Source of the DNA: Alphaproteobacteria bacterium
GTDB taxonomy: Bacteria; Pseudomonadota; Alphaproteobacteria; Rhodospirillales; Magnetospirillaceae
Direction: 5' to 3'
Length of the DNA: 37,576 nt
Assembly (NCBI GenBank): GCA_015232025.1
Contig: JADGAL010000003.1
Location: 1-37,576 of the forward strand
The notes below the pieces were generated by a model. That model saw nothing but the letters and a program-made list of their open reading frames with translations. It searched no databases and was not told the origin of the DNA. Within the stretch, counting starts at the first letter, position 1, and each line of letters opens with the position of its first letter. Shown piece by piece: positions 1 to 8,386 of this stretch. The position numbers and the translations under genes are program-made.

Positions 1-332
<332 letters not shown>

Positions 333-1358
333 ATGAGCACGAGCAGCCAAATATATAAATTCTGGGAGCGTGGCATTGGAGCGATATTGCTAGGTGATGC
401 ACTGGTGAGTGCATTGCAAATAAAAAACATCGAGCTTATTGCCGCCGTGTCGAGACAGTACTTTAATAACGATGCAGGTAGTTCCTATTACTGGCATGCC
501 CGCAGGCAAAAATATGTGGATGCCTACTATGAGATGCTGACCAATCGCGTCGCCTTTATTTCAGAATCCACTTATCGCTTTTTCCTCAGTTCCGCTCTCG
601 CGGAGCACCGTCTCGCTGAGGTGGGTCATGGTTTCGAGGTGGATAGGAATGCGGAGGTTTTCCACTTCCTTGCACGTGCCGCAGCGGAAGTGGATGAGGA
701 ACGAGGGCCTCGTCTCAAGCCGAACGATGTTTTTCGGATTGGCTACGCGCCCGCCTCGCATGTTGAACGCGATCAAGGAGGTGAGATTGCCGTGATCGTT
801 CATGCGCGTTTCAACGGAAAGGAGGGATTCAGGCCAATTCTTTTCCAGGGAAAACGTGCGAATAAGCGTTGCGTCGATCTAAAGAGACAAAATTCTAATG
901 GTAATCAAATTGATCTGCTGGTAAAAAATGGGAATGGGGCATATATTGTGTATAATGATTATTCATACCCGCCTACCGTCGTCGATGCTAGTGTGGCGAA
1001 AGCCGCGTTAGATGCGTACGGTATGTGGTCATTGGATCCAATCGGAGGGAATTTTCTTGCATTTTCTATATTTATGACGTTTTTCATGTTATATGATAAT
1101 CTAAAATGGAATACATATGACAGTGGAGAGGGCGCTCTCAAGGCAATTCTGGGAGAAAAGTCCCCGGAAAGTTTTGTCTATGTCAGTAGTGGTAAGAACT
1201 TGAGCGTAGAGCGCTTTTTGACACATTTGAAGAAGGATAGAAAAATTGATTTGGCAAGAATTGTAGGAAATTTCAGCGCTGATGAACTCGGCTCTCGCCC
1301 CTGCACCGAGGCTACGGACAAGCGAGACCACAGGGGTCAGTTCTTTAGAGATTTGTAA
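333..1358 (+). CDS. AT-rich orphan protein, candidate PD-(D/E)XK (QxK) nuclease-like, probably horizontally acquired
   Basis: A protein of 341 residues that I do not recognise as a named family. Its centre (about residues 125-215) has alternating hydrophobic strands: [10 protein letters not shown], then [10 protein letters not shown], then a conserved-looking QIDLLVKNG and GAYIVYNDY. The FQGKR block resembles the QxK catalytic strand of Mrr-like restriction nucleases (QAKR/QCKR), with acidic residues one strand upstream. This suggests a nuclease fold but does not prove it. Codon use and base composition differ sharply from all neighbours: 421-480 is about 42% GC and 901-960 about 32%, in a window otherwise near two thirds GC. 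It lies between a lipB fragment and the intact lipB, and its 3' end overlaps the lipB 3' end by 14 bases on the opposite strand. The last roughly 25 residues are GC-richer and may be a scar. A good ribosome binding site supports the ATG. A role in defence is inference only. Confidence 0.72.
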   Translation: MSTSSQIYKFWERGIGAILLGDALVSALQIKNIELIAAVSRQYFNNDAGSSYYWHARRQKYVDAYYEMLTNRVAFISESTYRFFLSSALAEHRLAEVGHGFEVDRNAEVFHFLARAAAEVDEERGPRLKPNDVFRIGYAPASHVERDQGGEIAVIVHARFNGKEGFRPILFQGKRANKRCVDLKRQNSNGNQIDLLVKNGNGAYIVYNDYSYPPTVVDASVAKAALDAYGMWSLDPIGGNFLAFSIFMTFFMLYDNLKWNTYDSGEGALKAILGEKSPESFVYVSSGKNLSVERFLTHLKKDRKIDLARIVGNFSADELGSRPCTEATDKRDHRGQFFRDL

Positions 1359-1974
1359 CAAACACCTCGTCAAACGCGCCGATCAGCGCCGAATCGACCT
1401 CCTCCATGGTCGGGGTGTGCCCAAGGTCCCACAGCGAGGTGACCCCGTGGGCGCGGATGCCGCAGGGCACGATGCCTTCGAAATGGCTTAGGTCGGGATC
1501 GACGTTGAGCGCGATGCCGTGATAGCTGACCCAGCGGCGCACCCGCACGCCGATCGCCGCGATCTTGTCTTCGCGGCCGCCGCCGCGCGCCACCCAGATG
1601 CCGACCCGGCCTTCGCGGCGCTCGCCCTTCACGGCGAAGCGGGCCAGGGCGCGGATCACCCAGTCCTCGAGGTCGTGGACGAAGCGCCGCACGTCGCCGC
1701 CGCGCGCCTTGAGGTCCAGCATGACATAGGCCACCCGCTGGCCGGGGCCGTGATAGGTGTACTGGCCGCCGCGGCCCGACTGGAACACCGGGAAGCGCTC
1801 GGGGTCGAGCAGATCCTCGGGCCGCGCGCTGGTGCCGGCGGTGTAAAGCGGCGGATGTTCGACCAGCCACACCATCTCGTCGGCGCGGCCCTCGCGGATC
1901 GCCAGGACGCGGGCCTCCATCAAAGCGACGGCCTCGGGGTAGGAAACCGCCGCGTCGTCGATCCGCCATTCCAT
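1345..1974 (-). CDS. lipB: Lipoyl(octanoyl) transferase LipB
   Basis: LipB moves the octanoyl group from acyl carrier protein to lipoyl domains of 2-oxoacid dehydrogenases and GcvH, the first step of lipoate synthesis in the cytoplasm. The 209-residue length is normal. Family motifs are present: [12 protein letters not shown] (residues 39-50), [13 protein letters not shown] (68-79), the catalytic Lys137 in [17 protein letters not shown] (150-158) and the catalytic Cys171 in VPCGIRAHG. The start at MEWRIDD is chosen because LipB proteins commonly begin at this strand; an upstream in-frame extension carries no family sequence. The final residues VTNL and the TAA stop appear to lie in imported AT-rich DNA, so the native C-terminus was probably replaced. 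The catalytic residues lie well away from that junction, so activity is expected. Confidence 0.96.
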   Translation of the reverse strand: MEWRIDDAAVSYPEAVALMEARVLAIREGRADEMVWLVEHPPLYTAGTSARPEDLLDPERFPVFQSGRGGQYTYHGPGQRVAYVMLDLKARGGDVRRFVHDLEDWVIRALARFAVKGERREGRVGIWVARGGGREDKIAAIGVRVRRWVSYHGIALNVDPDLSHFEGIVPCGIRAHGVTSLWDLGHTPTMEEVDSALIGAFDEVFVTNL

Positions 1975-2003
1975 CGCGTCGTCGCCCTTTGCCAAAACCG
2001 TGC

Positions 2004-2032
2004 TTGAACCTTTGTTGTCGATTTGGTATTCC
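2004..2032 (+). promoter_or_regulatory. Possible sigma-70-type promoter for tRNA-Leu
   Basis: TTGAAC at 2004-2009 and TATTCC at 2027-2032 are separated by 17 bases, about 44 bases before the tRNA 5' end. The -35 is good and the -10 weak. It lies between the divergent lipB and tRNA genes. Confidence 0.3.
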
Positions 2033-2075
2033 CACGCAACCTCAATGGCGGGCATAGCTTGGCCCATCGGGAAAC

Positions 2076-2162
2076 GCGGTCGTGGCGGAACTGGTAGACG
2101 CGCAGCGTTGAGGTCGCTGTGGGGTAACTCCCGTGGAAGTTCGAGTCTTCTCGACCGCACCA
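2076..2162 (+). tRNA. tRNA-Leu (anticodon GAG)
   Basis: A complete 87-base class II tRNA. Acceptor stem GCGGTCG (2076-2082) pairs with CGACCGC (2152-2158), followed by discriminator A and an encoded CCA (2160-2162). The D arm has the leucine-type GGCGGAACTGGTAGACGC block. The anticodon stem CAGCG (2103-2107) pairs with CGCTG (2115-2119) around the loop TTGAGGT, giving anticodon GAG, which reads CUC and CUU. A long variable arm (GTGGGGTAACTCCCGT) is typical of tRNA-Leu, and the T arm carries GTTCGAGTC. Confidence 0.97.
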
Positions 2163-2168
2163 AAACCC

Positions 2169-2209
2169 GAGGCCCGCCGGTAAGAACCGTGCGGGCCTCG
2201 CCATTTTTT
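2169..2209 (+). terminator. Rho-independent terminator after tRNA-Leu
   Basis: GAGGCCCGC (2169-2177) pairs perfectly with GCGGGCCTC (2191-2199), and a run of six T begins at 2204. It separates the tRNA transcript from maeB, although the maeB ribosome binding site follows within a few bases. Confidence 0.9.
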
Positions 2210-2226
2210 GGCCGGGGAGGACCTTG

Positions 2227-4500
2227 ATGTCCGACGAACTGCGCGACGCCGCCCTCGAATATCACCGCCTTCCGACGCCCGGAAAGATCAGCGTGGTGCC
2301 GACCAAGCCGTTGGCCACCCAGCGCGACCTGGCGCTCGCCTACTCCCCCGGCGTGGCCGCCGCCTGCGAGGTCATCGTCGCCGATCCGGCCGAGGCCAGC
2401 ACGGTCACGGCGCGCGGCAACCTTGTGGGCGTCATCACCAACGGCACGGCGGTGCTGGGCCTGGGGGCCATCGGCCCGCTGGCCGCCAAGCCGGTGATGG
2501 AGGGCAAGGGCGTCCTGTTCAAGAAGTTCGCCGGCATCGACGTGTTCGACATCGAAATCGACGAGACCGACGTCGATCGGCTGGTCGACATCGTCGCGGC
2601 GCTGGAGCCGACCTTCGGCGGCATCAATCTGGAAGACATCAAGGCGCCCGAATGCTTCGAGGTCGAGCGCCGGCTGCGCGAGCGGATGAAGATCCCCGTC
2701 TTCCACGACGACCAGCACGGCACCGCGATCATCGTCGGAGCGGCGGTGCGCAACGGCCTGCGCCTGCTCGGCAAGAATATCGAAGAGGTCAAGCTGGTCG
2801 CCTCGGGCGCCGGGGCCGCCGCGCTGGCCTGCCTCAACCTGCTGGTCGGGCTGGGCATGCGGCGCGAAAACATCACGGTGTGCGACATCGTCGGCGTGGT
2901 GTGGGAAGGCCGCACCGAATTGATGGACCCCTACAAGGGGGCCTATGCCCGACGGACCGAGGCGCGCACCCTGGCGGACGCCATCGACGGAGCCGACATC
3001 TTTCTCGGGCTGTCGGCGCCGGGGGTGCTGAAGCCCGACATGGTGCGGCGCATGGGCGACCGCCCGCTGATCCTGGCCCTGGCCAACCCGACCCCCGAGA
3101 TCCTGCCCGAGGAGGCTCGTTCGGTGCGTCCCGACGCCATCATCGCCACCGGCCGCTCGGACTATCCGAACCAGGTCAACAACGTGCTGTGCTTCCCCTT
3201 CCTGTTCCGGGGCGCGCTGGACGTCGGCGCCACGGCGATCAACGAGGCGATGAAGCGCGCGGCGGTCGAGGCCCTGGCCGAACTGGCCTTCGCCGAGCCC
3301 GAGGAGCGGGTGGCGATGGCCTATGGCGGGGCGTCCTTGCGCTTCGGGCCGGATTACCTGATCCCCAAGCCGTTCGATCCAAGGCTGATCCTCGAACTGG
3401 CGCCGGCCGTGGCCCGCGCCGCCATGGACTCGGGCGTCGCCACCCGGCCGATCACCGATTTCGCCGCCTATCGGGCGCGGCTTGAACAATTCGTGTTCCG
3501 CTCGGGCCTCGTCATGAAGCCGGTGTTCGACCGCGCCCGCCAGGACCCGCGCCGCGTGGTGTTCGCCGAGGGCGAGGAGCGCCGGGTGCTGCGCGCCCTG
3601 CAAGTGGTGGTCGACGAAAGGCTGACCCAGCCGATCCTGGTCGGCCGCCGCGAGGTGATCGCCAAGCGGATCGAGGAACTGGATCTCCGCATCCGCATCG
3701 ACGTCGATTTCCAGGTGGTCGATCCCGAGGACGATCCGCGCTATTCGGACTATTGGAAGCTTTATCACGCGCTGATGCAGCGCAAGGGCGTGTCGCCCGA
3801 TTACGCCCGCACGGTGATCCGCACCCGCACCACGGTGATCGCCGCCCTGATGCTGCGGCGCGGCGAGGCCGAGGCGATGATCTGCGGCACGGTCGGCCGC
3901 TATGACAAGCATCTGAAGCACGTGCTCGACGTGATCGGCCTGAAGCCCGGCGTGCGCGCCCCCTCGGCGATGAGCGTGCTGATCCTGCCGCAGGGCACCT
4001 TCTTCCTGTGCGACACCTATGTGACGCCGATCCCCAGCCCCGAGCAGATCGTCGAAATGACCGTCTCGGCCGCCGAGGAGGTGCGCCGCTTCGGCATCCA
4101 TCCCAAGGTGGCGCTGCTGTCGCATTCCAATTTCGGCAGCCGCGACAGCGAGTCGGCGCGGCGCATGCGCGAGGCCCTGGCGCTGATCCACCAGCGCGCC
4201 CCCGAGCTGGAGGTGGAAGGCGAGATGCACGCCGACTCCGCCCTGTCCGAGGAAATCCGCAGCCGCATCTTCCCCAGCTCGCGGCTGAAGGGCGCCGCCA
4301 ATCTGCTGGTCATGCCGACGCTGGACGCCGCCAACATCGCCTTCAATCTGGTCAAGGTGCTGGGCGACGCGACCTCGGTCGGGCCGATCCTGATGGGCGC
4401 CGCCAAGCCGGCCCACATCCTGACCCCCTCGGCCACCGTGCGCGGCATCGTCAACATGGCCGCGCTCGCGGTGGTCGACGCCCACATGCACGCGAGGTAG
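2227..4500 (+). CDS. maeB: NADP-dependent malic enzyme with C-terminal phosphotransacetylase-like domain (MaeB type)
   Basis: Oxidative decarboxylation of malate to pyruvate with NADP, supplying NADPH and linking the TCA cycle to pyruvate; cytoplasmic. The protein has 757 residues, usual for the two-domain form. The malic N-terminal domain (about 1-160) shows [12 protein letters not shown] and [20 protein letters not shown] with the metal-binding acidic cluster. The NAD-binding Rossmann domain (about 163-400) has [13 protein letters not shown]. From about residue 425 to the end there is a phosphate acetyltransferase-like domain ([20 protein letters not shown] onwards), which in this family is thought to be a regulatory acetyl-CoA-binding module, not a catalyst. 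The ATG at 2227 is preferred over the adjacent upstream TTG because GGGGAGG lies at a good distance. mgtE follows after three bases and is probably cotranscribed. Confidence 0.96.
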   Translation: MSDELRDAALEYHRLPTPGKISVVPTKPLATQRDLALAYSPGVAAACEVIVADPAEASTVTARGNLVGVITNGTAVLGLGAIGPLAAKPVMEGKGVLFKKFAGIDVFDIEIDETDVDRLVDIVAALEPTFGGINLEDIKAPECFEVERRLRERMKIPVFHDDQHGTAIIVGAAVRNGLRLLGKNIEEVKLVASGAGAAALACLNLLVGLGMRRENITVCDIVGVVWEGRTELMDPYKGAYARRTEARTLADAIDGADIFLGLSAPGVLKPDMVRRMGDRPLILALANPTPEILPEEARSVRPDAIIATGRSDYPNQVNNVLCFPFLFRGALDVGATAINEAMKRAAVEALAELAFAEPEERVAMAYGGASLRFGPDYLIPKPFDPRLILELAPAVARAAMDSGVATRPITDFAAYRARLEQFVFRSGLVMKPVFDRARQDPRRVVFAEGEERRVLRALQVVVDERLTQPILVGRREVIAKRIEELDLRIRIDVDFQVVDPEDDPRYSDYWKLYHALMQRKGVSPDYARTVIRTRTTVIAALMLRRGEAEAMICGTVGRYDKHLKHVLDVIGLKPGVRAPSAMSVLILPQGTFFLCDTYVTPIPSPEQIVEMTVSAAEEVRRFGIHPKVALLSHSNFGSRDSESARRMREALALIHQRAPELEVEGEMHADSALSEEIRSRIFPSSRLKGAANLLVMPTLDAANIAFNLVKVLGDATSVGPILMGAAKPAHILTPSATVRGIVNMAALAVVDAHMHAR

Positions 4501-4503
4501 CGC

Positions 4504-5895
4504 GTGGAGTCGGACCGCAAGCCGAACGCCTTGGAGGAACTGCCCGCCGACGACGTCTATGGTCTGAAGCCCGAACTGGTGCGAATCATCCGCGAGGCCC
4601 TGGAGCAGGGCCGCATCGACGACGTCCGCGCGCTCGCCTTGCCGATGCATTATTCCGACGCCGCCGATCTGCTCGAGCATCTCGAGGCGGAGGAGCGGCG
4701 GCAATTGGTCGAGGTGCTGCGCCCGGATCTCGAACCCGAGGTGCTGACCGCCCTCGATCCGGCGGTGCGCGACGAGGTGATCGCCCAATTGGGCTTCGCC
4801 GACTTGGCCGCCGCGGTCAATGAACTCGAATCCGACGACGCGGTGTGGCTGGTCGACCAGCTTGAAGGCGACGAGCAACGCCGCCTGATCGAGGCGCTGG
4901 AGCCCGAAAAGCGGGCCATCGTCGAGCAGGGCCTAGCCTACCCCGAATACACCGCCGGCCGCCTGATGAAACGCGAACTGGTCGCGGTGCCGTCCTACTG
5001 GACGGTGGGCGAGACCATCGACCATCTGCGCGACACGATTCATCTGCCCGAGGATTTCTACGACATCTTCGTGGTCGATCCGCGTCACCGGCCGATCGGG
5101 CGGGTCACTCCGGCCCGGCTGCTGCGTTCCAAGCGCCCGGTGCGGCTGCGCGACATCATCGATGGCGAGGTGCGGCCGGTGCCGGTCACCATGGACCAGG
5201 AGGAGGTCGCCTACCGGGTGCGCCAGCGCGACCTGGTCTCGGTGCCGGTGGTCGACGCGGCCGGCCGGCTGCTTGGCGTCATCACGGTCGACGACGTGGT
5301 CGACGTGATCGACGAGGAGGCGGCCGACGACATGCTGCGGCTGGCCGGCGTCGCCGAGCCGGGCCTTTACCACGCGATCATCGACACCACGCGGTCGCGC
5401 TTCACCTGGCTGGCGATCAACCTGGCCACCGCCTTCCTGGCCTCGATGGTGATCGGCATGTTCTCCGAGACCATCGAGCGGGTGGTGGCGCTGGCCGTCC
5501 TGATGCCGATCGTCGCCTCGATGGGCGGCAACGCCGGCACCCAGACGCTGACCGTCGCGGTGCGCGCCCTGGCGATGAAGGAACTGACCCCGACCAACGC
5601 CCTGCGGGTGATCGGCAAGGAGGGCGTGGTCGGTTTGGCCAATGGCTGCGCCTTCGCCGTGCTGACCGGGCTGGCCGCCTGGGCGTGGTTCGGCAGCGTG
5701 GCGATCGGCGCGGTGATCGGGGCCGCGATGGTCATCAACATGCTGTGCGCCGGGCTGGCCGGCACCTTGATTCCGCTGGGTCTCGAGCGGATGGGCGTCG
5801 ACCCGGCGGTGTCGTCCTCGGTGTTCTTGACCACCGTCACCGACGTGGTCGGGTTTCTGGCCTTCCTGGGATTGGCGGCGGCCTTCCTTTTGTGA
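4504..5895 (+). CDS. mgtE: Magnesium channel/transporter MgtE
   Basis: Inner-membrane Mg2+ channel gated by cytoplasmic magnesium. At 463 residues it is a typical size. In order it has an MgtE N domain of helical repeats (about 30-140), a CBS-domain pair (about 145-265, with [20 protein letters not shown]), a plug-helix region, then about five membrane segments (about 290-463). The membrane part holds the family signature [16 protein letters not shown] and an aspartate in [12 protein letters not shown] that corresponds to the selectivity-filter position. The GTG at 4504 is used, with GAGGTAG just upstream overlapping the end of maeB. No M-box riboswitch fits in the three-base gap, so expression probably depends on the maeB transcript. 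Confidence 0.95.
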   Translation: MESDRKPNALEELPADDVYGLKPELVRIIREALEQGRIDDVRALALPMHYSDAADLLEHLEAEERRQLVEVLRPDLEPEVLTALDPAVRDEVIAQLGFADLAAAVNELESDDAVWLVDQLEGDEQRRLIEALEPEKRAIVEQGLAYPEYTAGRLMKRELVAVPSYWTVGETIDHLRDTIHLPEDFYDIFVVDPRHRPIGRVTPARLLRSKRPVRLRDIIDGEVRPVPVTMDQEEVAYRVRQRDLVSVPVVDAAGRLLGVITVDDVVDVIDEEAADDMLRLAGVAEPGLYHAIIDTTRSRFTWLAINLATAFLASMVIGMFSETIERVVALAVLMPIVASMGGNAGTQTLTVAVRALAMKELTPTNALRVIGKEGVVGLANGCAFAVLTGLAAWAWFGSVAIGAVIGAAMVINMLCAGLAGTLIPLGLERMGVDPAVSSSVFLTTVTDVVGFLAFLGLAAAFLL

Positions 5896-5923
5896 CCTTG
5901 CGCGGCGGGGCCGACGCCGCCAA

Positions 5924-6337
5924 ATGCCAGATATGGCCGGGCAAAACGAATATGACCGCCGCATCGGCGATCTTTACCGCGAATCCGAACGCGACCTCGA
6001 TTCGGGGGTTCCGCCGCAAGAGGTGGCGCGGCGCCTGCAAGCCGACGAATTCGACCTCGCGGTGGAATGCCGGCTGGCCAGCTATATCGGCGCCGAGGCG
6101 CGCCTGTCGTTGCGCCGCATCCGCGACCAGGGCATGCGCGACTTGGCGGACCTGACCGCCGACTTGGCCGCCGGCCGCATCGCCGGGGCCGCCTTCGCCA
6201 AGCGCCTGCGCGTCCTGCACGAGGCGATGGTGGCCCGCGCCGCCGAGATCATCCCGCGCGAAGCGGCCGAAACCCTGTTCGGCGGCGCCGAGCGGCTTCC
6301 CGACGACGCGGGGCGCGACGGGTCGGCCGAGATGTGA
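5924..6337 (+). CDS. Small unrecognised soluble protein
   Basis: A 137-residue protein, charged and mostly helical, with many Arg, Ala and Glu residues and no membrane segment or signal peptide. I recognise no family. Heptad-like stretches such as LADLTADLAAGRIAGAAFAKRL suggest helix packing. Codon use looks like a genuine gene of this genome. Starts at 5924 and 5933 are both possible; neither has a convincing ribosome binding site. It follows mgtE by 28 bases and ends base-to-base against the convergent nuclease gene, with no room for a terminator between them. Confidence 0.7.
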   Translation: MPDMAGQNEYDRRIGDLYRESERDLDSGVPPQEVARRLQADEFDLAVECRLASYIGAEARLSLRRIRDQGMRDLADLTADLAAGRIAGAAFAKRLRVLHEAMVARAAEIIPREAAETLFGGAERLPDDAGRDGSAEM

Positions 6338-7330
6338 TCAGCGGAAAACGTCGTCGAGCGATTCGGCGTCGAGCACGCGCAGACTCCAGTCTTCAAGGAG
6401 CGCGGTGTCGGCCGACGACAGTCGTTGCCGCGCCCAATCGGGCAGGACGCCGAAGCGGCGTTCGAGAATGCGGCGGAGGATGATCGACTCGCCCTGCCGG
6501 CGGCCTTCCTGACGGCCTTCTTGCAAGCCTTCCTGACGGCCTTCTTGCAAGCCTTCCTCTTTCCATTGCCGCTGCCATTCCTGAGCGCGCGTCGCCAGCA
6601 TGGTTCTCACCTCCAACAGGTTCTCGGACACCCGAATGGCGGGGTCCGCACCGTCCCCCATTCGCATCACCCGGCTGGTCAGCATGGCGAACAGCGGGCG
6701 AAGGGGCTCGAAATCCCCGTTGCGCTGGAACCACTCGATCACCGCGTCGACCAAGGGTACGATCTGGCTCGGCTCGCGACAATGCTCCAACCGGAACAGC
6801 AGGGCGGCGAGCGATTCCCGCGCCGCCAAGTCCTCGGTGGTCCAGGCGCCTTCGTCGATCAAATGGTAGCGCATGTCGGGCTGCCAGCGCCAGAAGGGCG
6901 ATTCGGGGGGCAAGTCGATCAACTCGCGCAGGCTCGGGGGCATGACCCAGCGTGGATCGCCGTTATAAAGGACCATCGGCAGAACCGGCGGCAGCCGCTG
7001 GCCGGGCCGCACCAGGTTCTCGTTGATCAGATGCTGATAGAGCAGTCCGACATAGACCATGACGCGAAGCGCCATCCAGCGCTCGGGCGTCGACTGGAAT
7101 TCGAGCAGCAGCAGCAGGTAAAGGTTCGATCCGTCCTTCACCGGAATCCGCCACACCATGTCGCCGTCACGGCGCTCGCCGGTGTCCGCGTGGAGCTTGG
7201 CGTTGACCCGCCGCATCGCCGAAAGGTCGAGATCCTCGACCCAGGGCTCGTCGACGAAATCGCGCAGCAACTGGGCGATCATGCCGGGATGGGAAAACAG
7301 GCGGTGATAGAGGGAGTCGTGGTCGGCCAT
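6338..7330 (-). CDS. Rpn-family recombination-promoting nuclease / transposase_31-like protein
   Basis: The 330-residue protein has the typical opening of the Rpn family: DSLYHRLFSHPGMIAQLLRDFV, followed by a PD-(D/E)XK-type core with LLLLEFQSTPERWMALRVMVY (about residues 72-92) and VLPMVLYNGDPRW (about 115-127). Family members are DNases that raise recombination and are often annotated as transposases; they are not flanked by transposon ends here. Near residues 255-280 a hydrophilic helix is built from EGLQEGRQ repeats, a hallmark of this family's C-terminal part, encoded by two perfect 24-base DNA repeats. Composition is similar to the chromosome, so recent acquisition is not evident. It is divergent from the protease gene at 7443 and convergent with 5924-6337. 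Confidence 0.88.
   Translation of the reverse strand: MADHDSLYHRLFSHPGMIAQLLRDFVDEPWVEDLDLSAMRRVNAKLHADTGERRDGDMVWRIPVKDGSNLYLLLLLEFQSTPERWMALRVMVYVGLLYQHLINENLVRPGQRLPPVLPMVLYNGDPRWVMPPSLRELIDLPPESPFWRWQPDMRYHLIDEGAWTTEDLAARESLAALLFRLEHCREPSQIVPLVDAVIEWFQRNGDFEPLRPLFAMLTSRVMRMGDGADPAIRVSENLLEVRTMLATRAQEWQRQWKEEGLQEGRQEGLQEGRQEGRRQGESIILRRILERRFGVLPDWARQRLSSADTALLEDWSLRVLDAESLDDVFR
6504..6551. repeat. Two perfect 24-base tandem repeats inside the Rpn-like gene
   Basis: Units 6504-6527 and 6528-6551 are identical and a partial third follows. Each encodes eight residues (EGLQEGRQ on the minus strand). A whole-codon repeat length means that slippage would change protein length without a frameshift. 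Confidence 0.93.
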
Positions 7331-7382
7331 CTCGGATGACTACCACGCCGCCGGTGGGCCGGCAATGCGGGCGGTCTCCTCG

Positions 7383-7411
7383 TCGACATGTACTTTACGC
7401 TGTGCGATGAT
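7383..7411 (+). promoter_or_regulatory. Possible promoter of the serine protease gene
   Basis: TCGACA at 7383-7388 and GATGAT at 7406-7411 are separated by 17 bases and lie 32 bases before the chosen ATG, in the gap between two divergent genes. Confidence 0.35.
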
Positions 7412-7442
7412 CGGCGCGTTCTCGTGCCCTGGGGGGCCAAGC

Positions 7443-8339
7443 ATGCGCGAGCCCGAGTTGGGCGAGGGGCGGACAAGGCCCGAGTTGGACCAATCAAGCC
7501 CGGATGGCACGTTCATGCAGGTCGTCACGGCGGCCGTGGCGGGCTTGGCGATCCTGATCGCCGCCGCCGCCGCCGTGGTCACGGTGGTGATCGGGCCGAC
7601 GGCGGCCTATCGCTGGTTGGCGTCGCCGTCCCGGCCCGCCGCTCCGGTGGCCGGGGCGGTTGTCGCCAAGCTACAGCCTCCTCCGCCCCGGCCGTCACCG
7701 GTGCCGCGCCAGCCGGCCGACATCCCGCGAATGACGCCGCGCGTGGTCGGCGGCGGCACGGGTTTCGTGGTCAGCCACGAGGGGCACGTCGTCACCGCCT
7801 GGCACGTCGTCTCGCGCTGCGACGTGGTTACGGTGGACTCCGAGCGGGCATCCGTGCTGTTCCGAGCCACCCATGCCGATCTCGCGGTTCTCAAGCTGAT
7901 CGATCGCCGGCAGGTCGAGGATGTCGCGCGCCTTTCGGCGGAGGGGGCCGCGCTGGGCGAGCCGGTGATGGCGGTCGGCTATCCGCTGCCGAGCCAGTTG
8001 GGCGGCGGTCTGAACGTCACGATGGGCAACGTCTCGTCCCTCGCGGGGTTCAAGGGCGAGCAAACCGATCTTCAGTTCTCGGCGCGGGTTTTGCCGGGCA
8101 ACAGCGGCGGCCCGATCCTCGACGAGCGGGGACATCTGATCGGGGTGGTCCACAGCGTCCTCTCGGTCTCCGCGAATGCCGGCTTCGGGTTGAAAGGCAA
8201 GGTGCTGGAGCGATATCTCCGCTCGGCGGGCGTGCCATTCGAAACGGCCGCGTCGTCCGAAGCGGCGCCCGGCCCGGTTCGGGTCAGCGAGCGGGCGGCG
8301 CGGTTCACTAAACGGATCGCTTGCTGGGCGACACGGTGA
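7443..8339 (+). CDS. Membrane-anchored trypsin-like serine protease
   Basis: A 298-residue protein with a short cytoplasmic N-terminus, one membrane segment (about 26-52), a proline-rich linker (about 76-96, PPPPRPSPVPRQP) and a chymotrypsin-fold domain (about 103-262). The triad is visible: His121 in VVTAWHVVS, Asp146 in THADLAVLK and Ser221 in LPGNSGGPI. The catalytic domain would face the periplasm, as in DegS-like anchored proteases, but no PDZ domain follows, which sets it apart from DegP/DegS/DegQ. A role in envelope quality control is inference. Start chosen at 7443; 7515 is an alternative that would begin at the membrane segment. Confidence 0.88.
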   Translation: MREPELGEGRTRPELDQSSPDGTFMQVVTAAVAGLAILIAAAAAVVTVVIGPTAAYRWLASPSRPAAPVAGAVVAKLQPPPPRPSPVPRQPADIPRMTPRVVGGGTGFVVSHEGHVVTAWHVVSRCDVVTVDSERASVLFRATHADLAVLKLIDRRQVEDVARLSAEGAALGEPVMAVGYPLPSQLGGGLNVTMGNVSSLAGFKGEQTDLQFSARVLPGNSGGPILDERGHLIGVVHSVLSVSANAGFGLKGKVLERYLRSAGVPFETAASSEAAPGPVRVSERAARFTKRIACWATR

Positions 8340-8386
8340 CTCAGTCACGGCTTGCCACGTCGTCCGACTGACGGCATGATCGCGCG

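Noticed and set aside
2163-2226. tRNA-Leu as the attachment site for the foreign DNA
   Set aside because: The tRNA is intact, no partial copy of its 3' end was seen, and the duplicated sequence is from lipB.
1345-4878. 1177-residue open frame antisense to maeB and the start of mgtE
   Set aside because: It results from GC-rich codon bias on the opposite strand; only its last 209 codons (lipB) are a real gene. The rest is rich in His, Arg, Gly and Asp without any motif.
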